Below are positions 21,136 to 31,455 of a stretch of DNA of 64,000 nt, one piece after another. The notes beneath the pieces were generated by a model that was not told where the DNA came from, did no database searches, and saw only the letters and a list, made by a program, of their open reading frames with translations. The first letter of the stretch is position 1. The number at the start of each line of letters is the position of its first letter. Source of the DNA: Argentina anserina (Eukaryota; Streptophyta; Magnoliopsida; Rosales; Rosaceae); the NCBI RefSeq assembly GCF_933775445.1, contig NC_065877.1, positions 33,492,694-33,556,693 of the forward strand, written 5' to 3'. The position numbers and the translations under genes are program-made.

Positions 21136-22679
21136 ATGGCGACAAAGCCAAAACTGAAAGAACAGGAAGAAGAAGCCATGCTGCTGCAAGGCCAAGCTGA
21201 TATTTTGCACTACACGTACAACTTTGTCGAAAGCATGGCCTTGAAATGCGCTGTGGAGCTTGGCATTGCAGACATCATAAACTCGCAAGGCCAACCCCTA
21301 ACTGTGCATCAAATTACAGAGAAAATTGCCTCGCCGGCCGCAGACATTGATAACCTCTCGCGCCTGATGAGGTTTCTCGTCCAGAAAAATCTCTTCGAGG
21401 CAACCACTGATACCAAAAGTGGAGACCTTCTCTACGGCCTAACGTATTCATCCAAGTGGCTTCTCCGCAGTGAGGAACAAACGCTAGCCCCACTAGTGCG
21501 TCTGGCCACTCTTCCTAGTCACGTGGCCTCATGGCTATGCCTCAGCCAATGCATAAAAGACGGTGGATCTGGCTTTGAGAAGGCAAATGGGTTTAGCCTC
21601 TATGATGAGAGATCTGGTAACCAACGAAGTTGCTTCGATGAGGCTATGGCATGTATATCTAGGATTGTCATGAAAGCAATCTTGTCAAATTATAGAGATG
21701 TGTTTGATGGAGTGGGTTCGATTGTTGATGTTGGAGGGGGTATAGGCATCTCTGTGGCTGAGATTGTTAAGTCACATCCTCATATACGAGGTATCAACTT
21801 TGATCTACCGGACGTGGTGGCTACTGCACCAACTTACCCTGGGGTGACACATTTGGGTGGTGACATGTTTAATGTGATTCCGAATGGTGATGTCATTTTC
21901 ATGAAGGTACTGATTTACATACTCTAATAAGCTTTTTATTGTATTTTTAGATTAGTTAAAATATCTATTTTTCAATATATATATATATATATATATATCC
22001 ATTTCAGGTGTAGATGTCTGCATGGTGCATATTTGGCGATTCCGGCGACCGGTGACGCACAACGAAAGTGCGGATGGTGCCAGCCGTACTCCCCCCTCCC
22101 GGCACTCTTGTTCGTGCTGGAACTGAAGCTCCGGCCGGTACAGACAAGAGCACCGGGAAATGGGAGCACAGCCGTTGCACGGCGCGGTCACCGGAACAAA
22201 CAAATCTGCACCATGTGGACGTCCGCACCTGATATCTATCTAAGTGTGTCTCTTAATATTTGTCACGTCAATTGCGTTTGATTTTACTCTTAAACTTATT
22301 TTTGATAAATCATAAAAAAAATTGTTCATACTAAAAGATTTTACACAAATTGCAAATATTCTGTTATGTTTATTTTTAGGCCATTCTGCACAATTGGAGT
22401 GATGAGAAATGTGTTACCATCCTGAAGAATTGTCGGAGAGCTATACATGAGAGAAAGGGAAAGATCATCATAGTTGATGGGGTTCTACAACCAGATGGTG
22501 ACAGAAAGATGGACACTGTTGTGCAAAGGTACGATCTAACGATGATGGCACAAACTCCAAGTGGGAAGGAAAGGACTGAAGCTGAATGGAAGAAATTGCT
22601 GAGTGAAGGAGGCTTTGGTCGCCATGAGATCATCAAAATCCCAAGCTTCCTAGCGCTCATAGAAGCTTACCCAGAATGA
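21136..22679 (+). CDS. SAM-dependent O-methyltransferase, class II (COMT-like)
   Basis: Cytosolic small-molecule O-methyltransferase that moves a methyl group from S-adenosylmethionine to a hydroxyl of a phenolic or alkaloid-like acceptor. Exons 21136-21906 and 22380-22679 give 356 residues, the normal length. Residues from about 20 form the dimerisation domain (YNFVESMALKCAVELGIADII). The SAM site is SIVDVGGGIGISVAEIV, followed by GINFDLPDVVATAP and GGDMFNVIPNGDVIFMK. Exon 2 opens with AILHNWSDEKC, holding the catalytic His, and ends PSFLALIEAYPE. Wording is nearest the norcoclaurine 6-OMT/xanthohumol 4-OMT-like group, but the substrate cannot be read. The single 473-base intron, at the family-conserved position, contains a MITE. 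The only apparently functional copy of three. Confidence 0.93.
21970..22240. mobile_element. Foldback MITE in the OMT intron, copy B
   Basis: After a TA run (about 21975-21997) the sequence TTTCAGGTGTAGATGTCTGC is mirrored from about 22238 by ATATCAGGTGCGGACGTCCA on the other strand. Arms of about 100 bases converge near 22120. The terminal motif CAGRTGCGGACGTC and the TA-repeat target match the element at 13706-14036, so the two are one family. It is GC-rich and lacks transposase. It lies wholly inside the intron. Confidence 0.75.
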
Positions 22680-22846
22680 ATTACAGAATTACATCGATGG
22701 TTTATATATAAATCTGGCATGCTATATCTATGCATGTAGAGTGATCGTATATCCATAAGAAAACAAACATGCTTAGCATGGAATAAAATTAGCACATTGT
22801 GAGTGTTTCACTGTTTCTTACCAAATCTGGAATTTATTAGCGTGAG

Positions 22847-22974
22847 TGACGGAGTAAATCACGGGTGTGATTTACTCCGTGAATCACTTGATTCGTGCTT
22901 AATTGAACTCTTGATTATATATAGGACATTTTGTGTATAGATATTAATTCAATACAAACACTAAGTCTTTTTCA
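22847..22974 (+). repeat. Copia left LTR with terminal hairpin
   Basis: Starts TGACGGAG and ends TTTTTCA. Near its start GGAGTAAATCAC is followed after a 4-base loop (GGGT) by its exact complement GTGATTTACTCC, a 12-bp perfect stem. The pair is the right LTR at 28118-28250. Confidence 0.85.
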
Positions 22975-23924
22975 CTTGGTATCAGTAGCCTGGATTTTCC
23001 TCCTCTGTTTTTCTGGGTTTTTTTTTTGTTTTTGTAACCTGCAGCAGGAAGCCATCCAACTCTTTTCTCATATACCACACGATTGTTGTATTTCTTGTCT
23101 TCGTGGAAGCCATACCCATGTCTTACCATTCCCATTAGTCTCTGTTGCCATTTTCAAAGTTTTCTTCACATTAGGATCGATGTCAGCCACTGTGATCACC
23201 ACACTCGGGTTGTGAATTTTTATCAATCCCTTCATGCTAGCATAGACCTTGTAGCACTACCACCTCCGAGTTTGATATCCCTGATAGAGCCCCCACTGCC
23301 AAATCGAAGATTTTAAACCTCCTCTCGTTGCATACCACCTTAGGCCACTTTAGTGCAGAAGCTGAACATTCTCAGATATTGATAGTCAAGTTCTTTGATT
23401 GAAGCTCTTATATTAACTTTAGAGATCCTTGTAGCTTTCACAAGCTTGTATACGCCTTCTCCCACCTCATCATTTTACAGGAGGCTGAAGTGAAGCCATT
23501 CTCTCCACTCAGGAACGCCCTCGGCACAACCGGCTCGGCATTGTAGTTCTCACGGCCGAGTTCCCCTCCGGAGCCGAGACAGCTTCTCCTTCTCCAGTCC
23601 GCCGTCGTCTGACTCCATAACGATTCGGCGTCCTTCTTCAACCGGTCACGTCGTCGTCCTCCCCCCTTCGCGGCGTCCTTCGACCGGTCGCGTCTCTCTC
23701 CGGCGATTCCTCGCCCGACTTGGTTCGTCAGTACACGTCCACCGCCAGTGCAAGTGCACCTGTATTAGTGCACGTTCACCGACAGTGTAAGTGCACCAGC
23801 AGAAATGTACATTCACCGACAAGTGCACCTGCGGCAAGTTCTTTTCAGTTTTTTGTTTCCGCTGCATAACTACTGATTTGTTGATTGTTTTACAATAGGT
23901 TCTGGAAAAGAAGAAAGTTTTCAG

Positions 23925-24480
23925 GTGCCTAATATTCAGAAGCTTGAAGTATCTGTCAAGAGTTCTGAAAATAGTTCATTCGGGGGAGTCAAACTCAATG
24001 GGACCACTTTCCGTAAATGGAAAAGAATTATGGCAGCTTATCTTCGAGGAATGCACAAGATAGGACATGTCACCGGAGTAACTAAGGCTCCTAGTGCAGA
24101 TGATATTATTGTCTACACTAAGTGGGACGACGATGATGGTCTTATAATGTCAGTCTTGTGGAAAGCTATGAATGAAGAGATAGTTGATCTGGTGGAAGCA
24201 TGTGACACTACACATGCAATATGGAAGACACTGGAAGGCTTATATACTAATGACTCTGATTTCATACAGGTTCATGAGTTAATGTGCACAGCTTTGGCGA
24301 TGCAACAAGATGGGCAACCAGTGGCGCAATATTTCACCAAACTGAAAAATATTTGGGCTGAGATTGATGTGAAACGTCCTTGCATGATAAAAATCAAGAA
24401 GATATTGTTTGGTACCAACAAGAGAATGAGCTTGAGCGAGTTCACCATTTCCTGAAATGTCTTGATGCAAAGTATAATAG
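23925..24480 (+). pseudogene. Copia gag remnant (UBN2-type)
   Basis: The frame starting PNIQKLEVSVKSSENSSFGG includes LNGTTFRKWKRIMAAYLRG, AMNEEIVDLVEACDTTHAIW and LYTNDSDFIQVHELM, typical of the copia gag (UBN2) domain. It runs 176 codons and then ends early. The continuation (about 24430 onward) is in another frame with stops, and no zinc knuckle is seen. Confidence 0.8.
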
Positions 24481-24777
24481 TGCGAAATGAGAATTGCTCA
24501 GAAAAACCGAACCTCCTAGCCTAATCACAGCTTTCATATATATCTGTAAGGATGAGTCTCAGCAGGAGAGTCTTCATCAAGCACAAGTTGAAGTTTCCAG
24601 CCTTATTGTTTATCTTGAGATGGAAGCAGATCTTCGTCACTTGTGGTACCACCCCTCGGCCAGTCAACTTCAGCTCCACTTCATCAGCAAGGACCACCGC
24701 CAGGCTTCGGGAATCAGCCCCGCCCTCCTTGCTCTTATTGTCATGATACTAACCATGCTCGTGCGACCTGTTAGAAG

Positions 24778-25560
24778 TTGTATCCACACCTTAGGCCTAA
24801 CAGGCCTAATTATCGTCCCAAGGCGAAAGCAACTCTTAAATTATTCCAGGAACCAGATATCTATGGTGTGGTTGGACACGATCATCATACAACAGGAGGA
24901 GCAACACTTACCTCATCCATAGCTGGTCGTGGTAAAAATGGTATGACTTTAAATATTTCTAACTTTGTTAGTTTTGATACATGGATTATTGATTCTAGTG
25001 CGTCTGATCATATGACTTATGACAAATCTTATTTTACCGTATTGTCTCATCCACCAGTACTCTATGTTACTAATGTTAATGGTGAGGTCTTTCCCGTGTT
25101 AGGAAAAGGGTCAGTTCGTATTACTCCCACAATAGAGCTTCACAATGTGCTATATGTACTTGTTTTATCTCATCATTTGATATATGTCCCACAATTGAAC
25201 ACTGACGCTAAGTGTTCAATGACATTTTTTCCTATATATGTGATATTTCAGGATCTTCTCACTGGGGAGTTCATTGGTCGGGAGTATCTGAGGGGCATGT
25301 TATTTCATCTGGATCAGACATATGCGGGTGAGAAACCCGGGGCACAGTCTCGGACCGCTTTAATCTCCACTTCTGACAAGCTAAGTGAAGTTTGGTTATG
25401 ACATCATCGCTTAAGACATCCATCTTTTAGTGTTATGAAAAAATCCATGCCTACTTTGTTTATTAGTGTGGATGAGTCTTTTTTACATTGTGAGACATGT
25501 GTTTTGGGCAAGAGTCATCGATCTACTTTTTCCCCTAGTACTTCTAATAAAAGTACTATA
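24778..25560 (+). pseudogene. Copia protease and GAG-pre-integrase remnant
   Basis: TWIIDSSASDHMT corresponds to the aspartic-protease active-site region, with Ser in place of the usual Gly after the Asp-Ser (DSSA instead of DSGA). The pre-integrase segment HHRLRHPSFSVMKK follows a TGA at 25399-25401 that interrupts the usual Trp-His-His run. Confidence 0.75.
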
Positions 25561-25569
25561 CCTTTTTAA

Positions 25570-26350
25570 TTAATTCATTATGATGTTTTGGGACCCTCCA
25601 AAGAGTCTATTGTGTCAGGAATGCGGTATTATGTGTCATTTATTGATGATTGCACACGTCTTTCATGGATTATTCTCCTTAAAACGAAAGATGAGGTTTT
25701 TTCGGCTTTTCAAGCCTTCTATATCACTATCCAAACACAATATAATGTCACAATTAGAGTTCTTCGTTCTGATAATGGGGGGAATATGTGAATCGTGTCT
25801 TTTACGAGTTCTTTAACGCCCACAAATTGTTCATTAAACAACGTGTCCTTACACACCTGCGCAAAATGGCGTTTATGAAAGGAAAAATCGTCATTTACTT
25901 GATATGACTCGGTGTATTCTTTTTAGTGCCCATATGCCTAAATATTCTTGGGGAGATGCTGTCATAACTTCCGCCCACCTCATTAATCGTCTTTCATCTC
26001 GTATCCTTCATGGAAAAGTTCCATATGAGGTGCTTACATCTCATGTCTCATTACCCTCTTTTCATAATCTTCATGCCCGTGTTTTCGGTTGTGTTACTTT
26101 TGTCCATCTTCCAAAACATCAGAGGTCTAAGTTGGATGCCCGGGCAGTTAAACGTGTGTTTGTTGGGTATGACGGATATCAAAAAGGGTATCGGTGCTAT
26201 CATCCAACTACCAAGCAGTATTATGTCACTATTGATGTTACTTTCTTTGAGGACATGAGTTATTTTACCTCTTCTAATACTGCTCTTCAGGGGGAGAATT
26301 CATATTTTGAAGAGTTGTATCATGGCGAGGGGAGACAAGTAAGCCAGTAG
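25570..26350 (+). pseudogene. Copia integrase remnant
   Basis: YYVSFIDDCTRLSWI and VLRSDNGGN carry the first two Asp of the catalytic triad. After a stop and frame change, QNGVYERKNRHLLDMTRC carries the Glu. The chromodomain-free tail ARVFGCVTFVHLPKHQRSKL with the VFVGY block is typical of copia. Confidence 0.8.
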
Positions 26351-26699
26351 ATATGGTGACAAGTTCAGTTGAGATTACCAATGTGTCAGCTACACATGCA
26401 CCACCGGATGATTCCGGTGTAGTCACTCTAGAGATTCAGGTACTAGCAAATGACAATATAACTGCCCCTCATGTCTCCCGTACTATTGACCAATGCTCTT
26501 CTAGTACAGAAGATCACTCATCTGAGGTTAGTCATTATATTAGGGCTAATACTAGTGAGGCTAATAATAGACAATATGTCTTGTCAAATAGGTCTACTCG
26601 AGGTCAGCTAACAAAGAAATATGAACCTACCCTTCACGTTAAAGCAAAGTATCATGTGGCAAATTTTATGTCTACCAAAAGATTGTCTAAGCCATATGA

Positions 26700-27642
26700 A
26701 TCATTTGTGAATCAAATATCTACTGTATCAGTACCTAACAAAGTGCATGATGCATTGAGAGATCCAAAATGGAAGAAAGCAATGGAGGAGGAGATGGAAG
26801 CATTACAAAAGAACAATACTTGAGAACTTGTATCTCCACCACATGGCAAGAAGACTGTGGGATGTCGTTAGGTGTTTACAGTGAAGCATAATCTAGATGG
26901 GTCAGTGAGCCGGTATAAAGCATGCCTAGTAGCAAAGGGGTTCACCCAGACATATGACATAGACTATGATGAGACATTTGCACCTGTTGCAAAGATAAAC
27001 ATTATTCGAGTATTGCTCTCTTTTGCTGCTAGCTTAAACTGGCCACTTAGACAGTTTGATGTTAAGAACGCATTTCTTCATAGAGAACTCACAGAGGAAG
27101 TATACATGGATCAACAGAGTAATTCAGACCACACATTATTTCTCAAACATCAACAAGGGAAGATAACATCCCTAATTATATATGTTGATAATATGGTAGT
27201 TACTGGAAATGATATTGTTGAGGTAGATAGACTACAGAAACAACTAGCCACAGAGTTTGAGATGAAGGACCTAGGTACACTCAAGTACTTCTTGGGCATT
27301 GAGGTAGCCCGGGAAAGTGATGGTATCTATCTGTGTCAGAGGAAGTACATCTTTGATCTACTGACAGAGACAGTTATGTTGGATTGCACTCCCATTGATA
27401 CTCCTATTGAGCAGAACCATCGGTTAGCAGAATATCCAAATCAAGTGCCTACTGAAAAAACTCATTATCAAAGTCTAGTTGGACGCCTAATCTATTTATC
27501 ACATACCAGACCAGATGTTGCGTATGCAGTAAGTGTAGTGAGTCAGTTCATGCATAATCCCAGTGTGGACCACATGGATGTTATTGTAAGGATTTTGAGG
27601 TACTTGAAGTCAACTCCAGGGGAGATAAGTAATATTTTATAA
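26700..27642 (+). pseudogene. Copia reverse transcriptase remnant with internal deletion
   Basis: DPKWKKAMEEEMEALQ, YKACLVAKGFTQTYDIDYDETF, RQFDVKNAFLHRELTEEVYM, LIIYVDNMVVTGND and KYFLGIEVAR are RT blocks in order. EEVYMDQ runs almost directly to SDHTLFLKHQ, so roughly 35-40 codons around the usual SLYGLKQ block are missing. The catalytic YVDD reads YVDN. A stop lies at 26821-26823. Confidence 0.85.
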
Positions 27643-28117
27643 TCACAATAGTATCCTTGAAGTTTGTGGCTTCACAGATGCAGACTGGGCTGGAAATATT
27701 ACAGATCGGAGATCCACATCAGGGTACTTTACATTGGTTGGAGTAATCTTGTTACGTGGAAGAGTAAGAAACAAAAAGTGGTAGCTCGATCTAGTGCTGA
27801 AACATAGTATAAAGGTATAGCTCAGGGAGTGTGTGAATTGTTATGGCTTAGAAATTTGCTACAAGATTTGTGTATTAAGCTTAAGTGTGTTATGCAGCTG
27901 TATTGTGACAATAAGACAGCTATTGATATTTCACAGAATCTTGTACAACATGATCGTACAAAACATGTGGAGGTTGATCGTCACTTTATAAAGGAGAAGC
28001 TAGACGCTAACATCATTAGTTTTCCTTTGTTCGTACAGAAGAACAACTTGCCGATATGCTCACAAAATGAGTGTCTAAAAAGGCATTTTATGACTCATTT
28101 AGTAAGTTGGGCATAGT
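27643..28117 (+). pseudogene. Copia RNase H remnant
   Basis: In shifting frames one reads DADWAGNITDRRSTSGY, then ELLWLRNLLQDL, LYCDNKTAIDIS and HDRTKHVEVDRHFIKEKL, the usual copia RNase H order. Stops occur near 27781 and 27808. Confidence 0.85.
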
Positions 28118-28250
28118 TGATGCGGAGTAAATCACAGGCGTGATTTACTCCGTGAATTAAGAAGTGATTCGTGCTTAATTGAACTCTTAATTATATATAG
28201 GACATTATGTGTATAGATATTAATTCAATACAAACACTAAGTCTTTTTCA
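28118..28250 (+). repeat. Copia right LTR with terminal hairpin
   Basis: Starts TGATGCGGAG and ends TTTTTCA. It repeats the perfect 12-bp stem GGAGTAAATCAC/GTGATTTACTCC, with loop AGGC in place of GGGT. It differs from the left LTR by a few substitutions and one small insertion. Confidence 0.85.
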
Positions 28251-28830
28251 CTGAATTCTCCAATTGATTGCCGCTGGAAGTTGACATCAGTTTAATGGGA
28301 AGTTGACTTCCTGACCGTGGTCTCTCTTGATTTGCCGTCTTCTTCTTGGTTGCCAGGAGATTGATGGCTAATTGGAGGCAGTTGCCATTTTCTGATTGGG
28401 TTTTCTGCTCAATCATGGATCTCTATGGCTATAGCTTCAGTTTCTTGGTTTTATTCGCTTGGTTCCGGCGATCGTCTCGAGAGTTTGTCTCAGCTTATTT
28501 TGTTCTTCCATGTGCCTTCTTTGAATGAGCTAGTTCTAGAGTTGAATTGTCAGAGGTTCTGTGCTCGGATTCATATTGCAGTTAGTTTTAGTTGTGTTCT
28601 TTTTTATAGCTTTCTTGTTTTCTTGTATGATATGTTCTCTTATTTGTCTCATCTTTTATTGTGTTCGTCTCAAGTTTGAGTCGAATTGGATTTTCGTTGT
28701 TAAGTCTTATATGATAGTTTGTTCTTTCTATTTGTATTCTCTGTATCTTAGAGAAGGTTATGTCTTCTGTCCTATACACTTTTATACCGTTCGTCTTTCA
28801 ATGAACATCATTTGATAAAAGAAAAAAAAG
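28251..28830 (+). other. Possible LINE 3' end, otherwise unassigned
   Basis: A T-rich stretch without stable coding. It ends TTCAATGAACATCATTTGATAAAAG and an A-run at about 28818-28828, which resembles plant LINE 3' ends. No reverse transcriptase or RNase H was found, so the call is tentative. The reading frames of 60-84 codons here look random. Confidence 0.3.
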
Positions 28831-29821
28831 TAATCACATGTGGATCGACGTAGCAACGTGTATGTAGTCACGGTGAGCAGCTAGCTCCATAAATTGAAAT
28901 ACATGCAGAAATAAAATACAAGCATGTACTTCACGGAACTATCACCTTGAGGTCAATTGGTCAAATAATATATATATATTGGTCATTACATTTCGTATAT
29001 ATATGACATTATAAAATTGAATTTAAACCATGATTTATACCAATTATATCTAGAGTACAGCTTGATGAACAGATACTTGGTTTGAATTGTATTGTATGTT
29101 TTCAAATAAGGTTAAGAAAATCACATTTATCGATTTTAGGTTGACAGAAAGTTTTTCATGTACCAAAGTTCCAACATGCAAATACAACTTTACAAGTCTA
29201 TGCACGGCCGGCGCAACCAAGCAAATAGGAGGACTTTCAAAGTCAGAAGTTTAAACATTATTATCTTCCTGCATGCCCTAGCTAGCTCACTTAAACGTTC
29301 ATGTTTCTGCCAGCAGCACGGGTACTGTACGTTAATACAGTACGTACCTAGCTGCTCTTACCCTACAGCAAGTGCTCGTACCTAGTCTATGTTCCTCTAA
29401 AACAAATCGTATCCTCATTTTTATGTTTACTACTAGCTAGTACTTAGGGCTAAAATTTAAGCCGATGTTCTGTACGTAGCTTTCATCGATTACCTATAGG
29501 GTGTGTGATGACAATGTGGCATGCGCCATAATCTTGCAATTGCAAGCTAAATTGGGGTTGGATCTGATTCGATTAAATACCTTAATTAATGTGTATAAAC
29601 AATACATGCGTGCATCAGATATTTCGAAATGACAAGTTTGTACGTACTGTAATATTATTAATTTGTTGCATGCAATTAAGAGAATTTCATTCTAACAAGC
29701 TTTCTCATAATCCCGTATATCGCCACAATTAAGTCCAAACAATATCTATCTATGTGTGTTTGTAGAACAATAATCTGAAAACAAACAAGAATGCAGACAC
29801 GTGTACAAATAAAGTGTGATT
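28831..29821. other. Intergenic spacer
   Basis: AT-rich sequence with TATATA runs near 28968-28978 and a short GTACGT-rich patch near 29326-29348. No gene, RNA or clear repeat was recognised. Confidence 0.35.
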
Positions 29822-30554
29822 TGTTGAATATCAAGCGCGGGGTTACAATCTTTGTGAACTCCTCTTATTCTATCTCTGTATATGACTTGGCTCAAGGGTG
29901 ACGTGCACTTGATCTTGAGAATTTAAGTTTGATTTGGATTTGGATTTGATGAAGAACGAGCGATTTGGCCGCTTGATGATTTTTCGTGGACTTGAGTTTG
30001 AATTTGATGAAGAACGAGCGATTTGGTAGCTTGATGATTCTTCGTGGACTTGGGAGACTTCGGAATTTCTCGAAAGTGATATTGCTCTCTTCTTCTCCAA
30101 TGTCAAAAATCCCCCCTCTCTTTATGTTGAAATGGGTATTTATAATGTCAAGAATATTCTATTTTATAGAATATTTTAATGACACTAAAATAATAATATT
30201 TTTTTAGTTATATAATTAAATCAATATATATTTTCTGATTAATTTAAAATTAGTTATGAGAATAAATAAATTAAACAGATTTAAATAATTGATTTAATTA
30301 TAATCGTAAGGAACTTTATTAATTTAATCAAATGTCCGATTACCATTTCGATCGTCAATGACATTCAATTTCTAATTAAAGTTGGAATCACGTAGCTTCG
30401 ATTACGATCATCCGTTTATGTGCTGACGCAAATTTTATTCGGATTCGTACTGACTTTGTTGACTTTTGAGCCGCGTGTGCAATTTTGTCGGGTTCTTAGT
30501 CGATTTAATCATTTAATAAAAATGATTTATTTTTTTAAATTTCTTGTGTCTACA
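29822..30554 (-). mobile_element. Probable solo LTR (Ty3/gypsy-like), reverse orientation
   Basis: On the minus strand it begins TGTAGACACAAGAAATTT and ends ATATTCAACA, giving TG...CA ends about 733 bp apart. A TATAAATA box lies near 30135-30145, and the transcribed part ends TTGTAACCCCGCGCTTGA. A 58-bp direct repeat lies within it (about 29945-30060). No second LTR or interior was found, and the flanking 5-mers do not match. Confidence 0.5.
29945..30060. repeat. Direct repeat, about 58-bp period
   Basis: TTTGATGAAGAACGAGCGAT followed by TTGG..GCTTGATGATT.TTCGTGGACTTG occurs twice in tandem, starting near 29946 and 30004, with a few substitutions. It lies inside the probable solo LTR. Confidence 0.85.
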
Positions 30555-30779
30555 ATGTTTTGCCAGATTATTCGGCAATCTAGCTACCACATCTTTAGCC
30601 AGAACGTACAATAAAAAATTATCATTTTCAAATCCTTTGATTTATTGAATAGCAAGTGATAACATTGTGGAATTTTCTTCTTGCAAGATCAGAAGAAAGT
30701 TACAACTTTAAAAGCAAACATGTGAGATCAAAAGAAAACAAAATGACTAATGATGATTGAGATTCTTCATCGATCAACT

Positions 30780-31256
30780 TCAGTTGTTGTTGCCTCCCAT
30801 TGCATTCCTGACTGAATCAGCAGCTCCCTGGGCCTTTTGCTGCATTTGCTGACCAGCCTGGAATACAATCAAGCAGTTAATTAGCAAGATGTCAAGTTAT
30901 ATAGGCCAAAAGCTATTTCGAGATCGTGATCGTAGCAGCAAAATGTTACAATTGCAGACAGAGAAACTAAAAGTGATCGAAGATGTACAACTCGATCTGC
31001 ATATATAAATGATGAAATGTTTCACCATACGTGTTGGGCGGTTTCCTTGGCAGATTGGGCAGCATTGCTGGCGGAGTCCATCAAGTTGCTAGCCTTTTCC
31101 TGCATCAGGTGATCGAAGAAATGATGAAATTAACAACATTTGGTTATCACCCCACCAATGTGACCATGAAATCAACTTTAAACATGACTACATTCTCACC
31201 TGAGCCTGGCCCTTGGCCTGGCCAGCTTGGTGAGCAGCTCTTTGGGAGTTGTCCAT
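30780..31256 (-). CDS. KIN2-like cold/stress-induced small hydrophilic protein, copy 2
   Basis: Second three-exon member of the KIN1/KIN2 (LEA-like) family. Exons on the minus strand: 31256-31200, 31099-31031 and 30857-30780; coding totals 67 residues. It starts MDNSQRAAHQAGQAKGQAQ, continues EKASNLMDSASNAAQSAKET and ends SVRNAMGGNNN. Exon sizes (57, 69, 78) match copy 1 (57, 69, 75) and both introns interrupt identical codons, so the two are recent duplicates. They are now 17.6 kb apart, with the OMT cluster and mobile elements between them. Expression in dehydration, cold or ABA is expected from the family, not shown here. Confidence 0.93.
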
Positions 31257-31349
31257 TATGATTAGTAAATCTCTGTCAAATACACAAGATCAGAATTGAA
31301 TAGAGATGTTTACAAACTCCAAATGCTTGATGAATTGTTGCTACAAGTG

Positions 31350-31455
31350 AGGGGTATAAATATATAGCTTCTTGAATCCAATTCATTGCTTAACAGTTAA
31401 CAAGTGTCGAGCTATGCATACGATTGATGCATAAGTTTCAGGCTGAAGACTAGGG
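31350..31455 (-). promoter_or_regulatory. Promoter of KIN2-like copy 2
   Basis: On the minus strand a TATATATTTATA stretch lies at about 31354-31366, roughly 100 bases before the ATG. The block AAGTTTCAGGCTGAAGAC near 31432-31450 is shared with the promoter of copy 1. The ACGTGG cores seen in copy 1 are not evident here. Confidence 0.45.

Larger units (their letters stand above)
22847..28250 (+). mobile_element. Degenerate Ty1/copia LTR retrotransposon
   Basis: A 5.4-kb copia element starts 167 bp after the OMT stop. LTRs of about 128 bp (22847-22974) and 133 bp (28118-28250) are nearly identical. TGGTATCAG (from 22977) is the initiator-tRNA-Met primer site. Domain order is gag, protease, integrase, reverse transcriptase, RNase H, which defines Ty1/copia. 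All reading frames are broken by stops and frameshifts and part of the reverse transcriptase is deleted, so it cannot encode its own movement. The flanking 5-mers (GTGAG and CTGAA) do not match as a target duplication. Confidence 0.92.

Noticed and set aside
28346..28815. Hydrophobic frames of 60-84 codons that could pass as membrane proteins
   Set aside because: T-rich DNA yields Phe/Leu/Ser-rich frames by chance; no start context or family.
15548..31256. A plant biosynthetic gene cluster centred on the OMT genes
   Set aside because: Only one OMT copy is intact and no oxidase, terpene synthase, glycosyltransferase or other pathway enzyme lies nearby.
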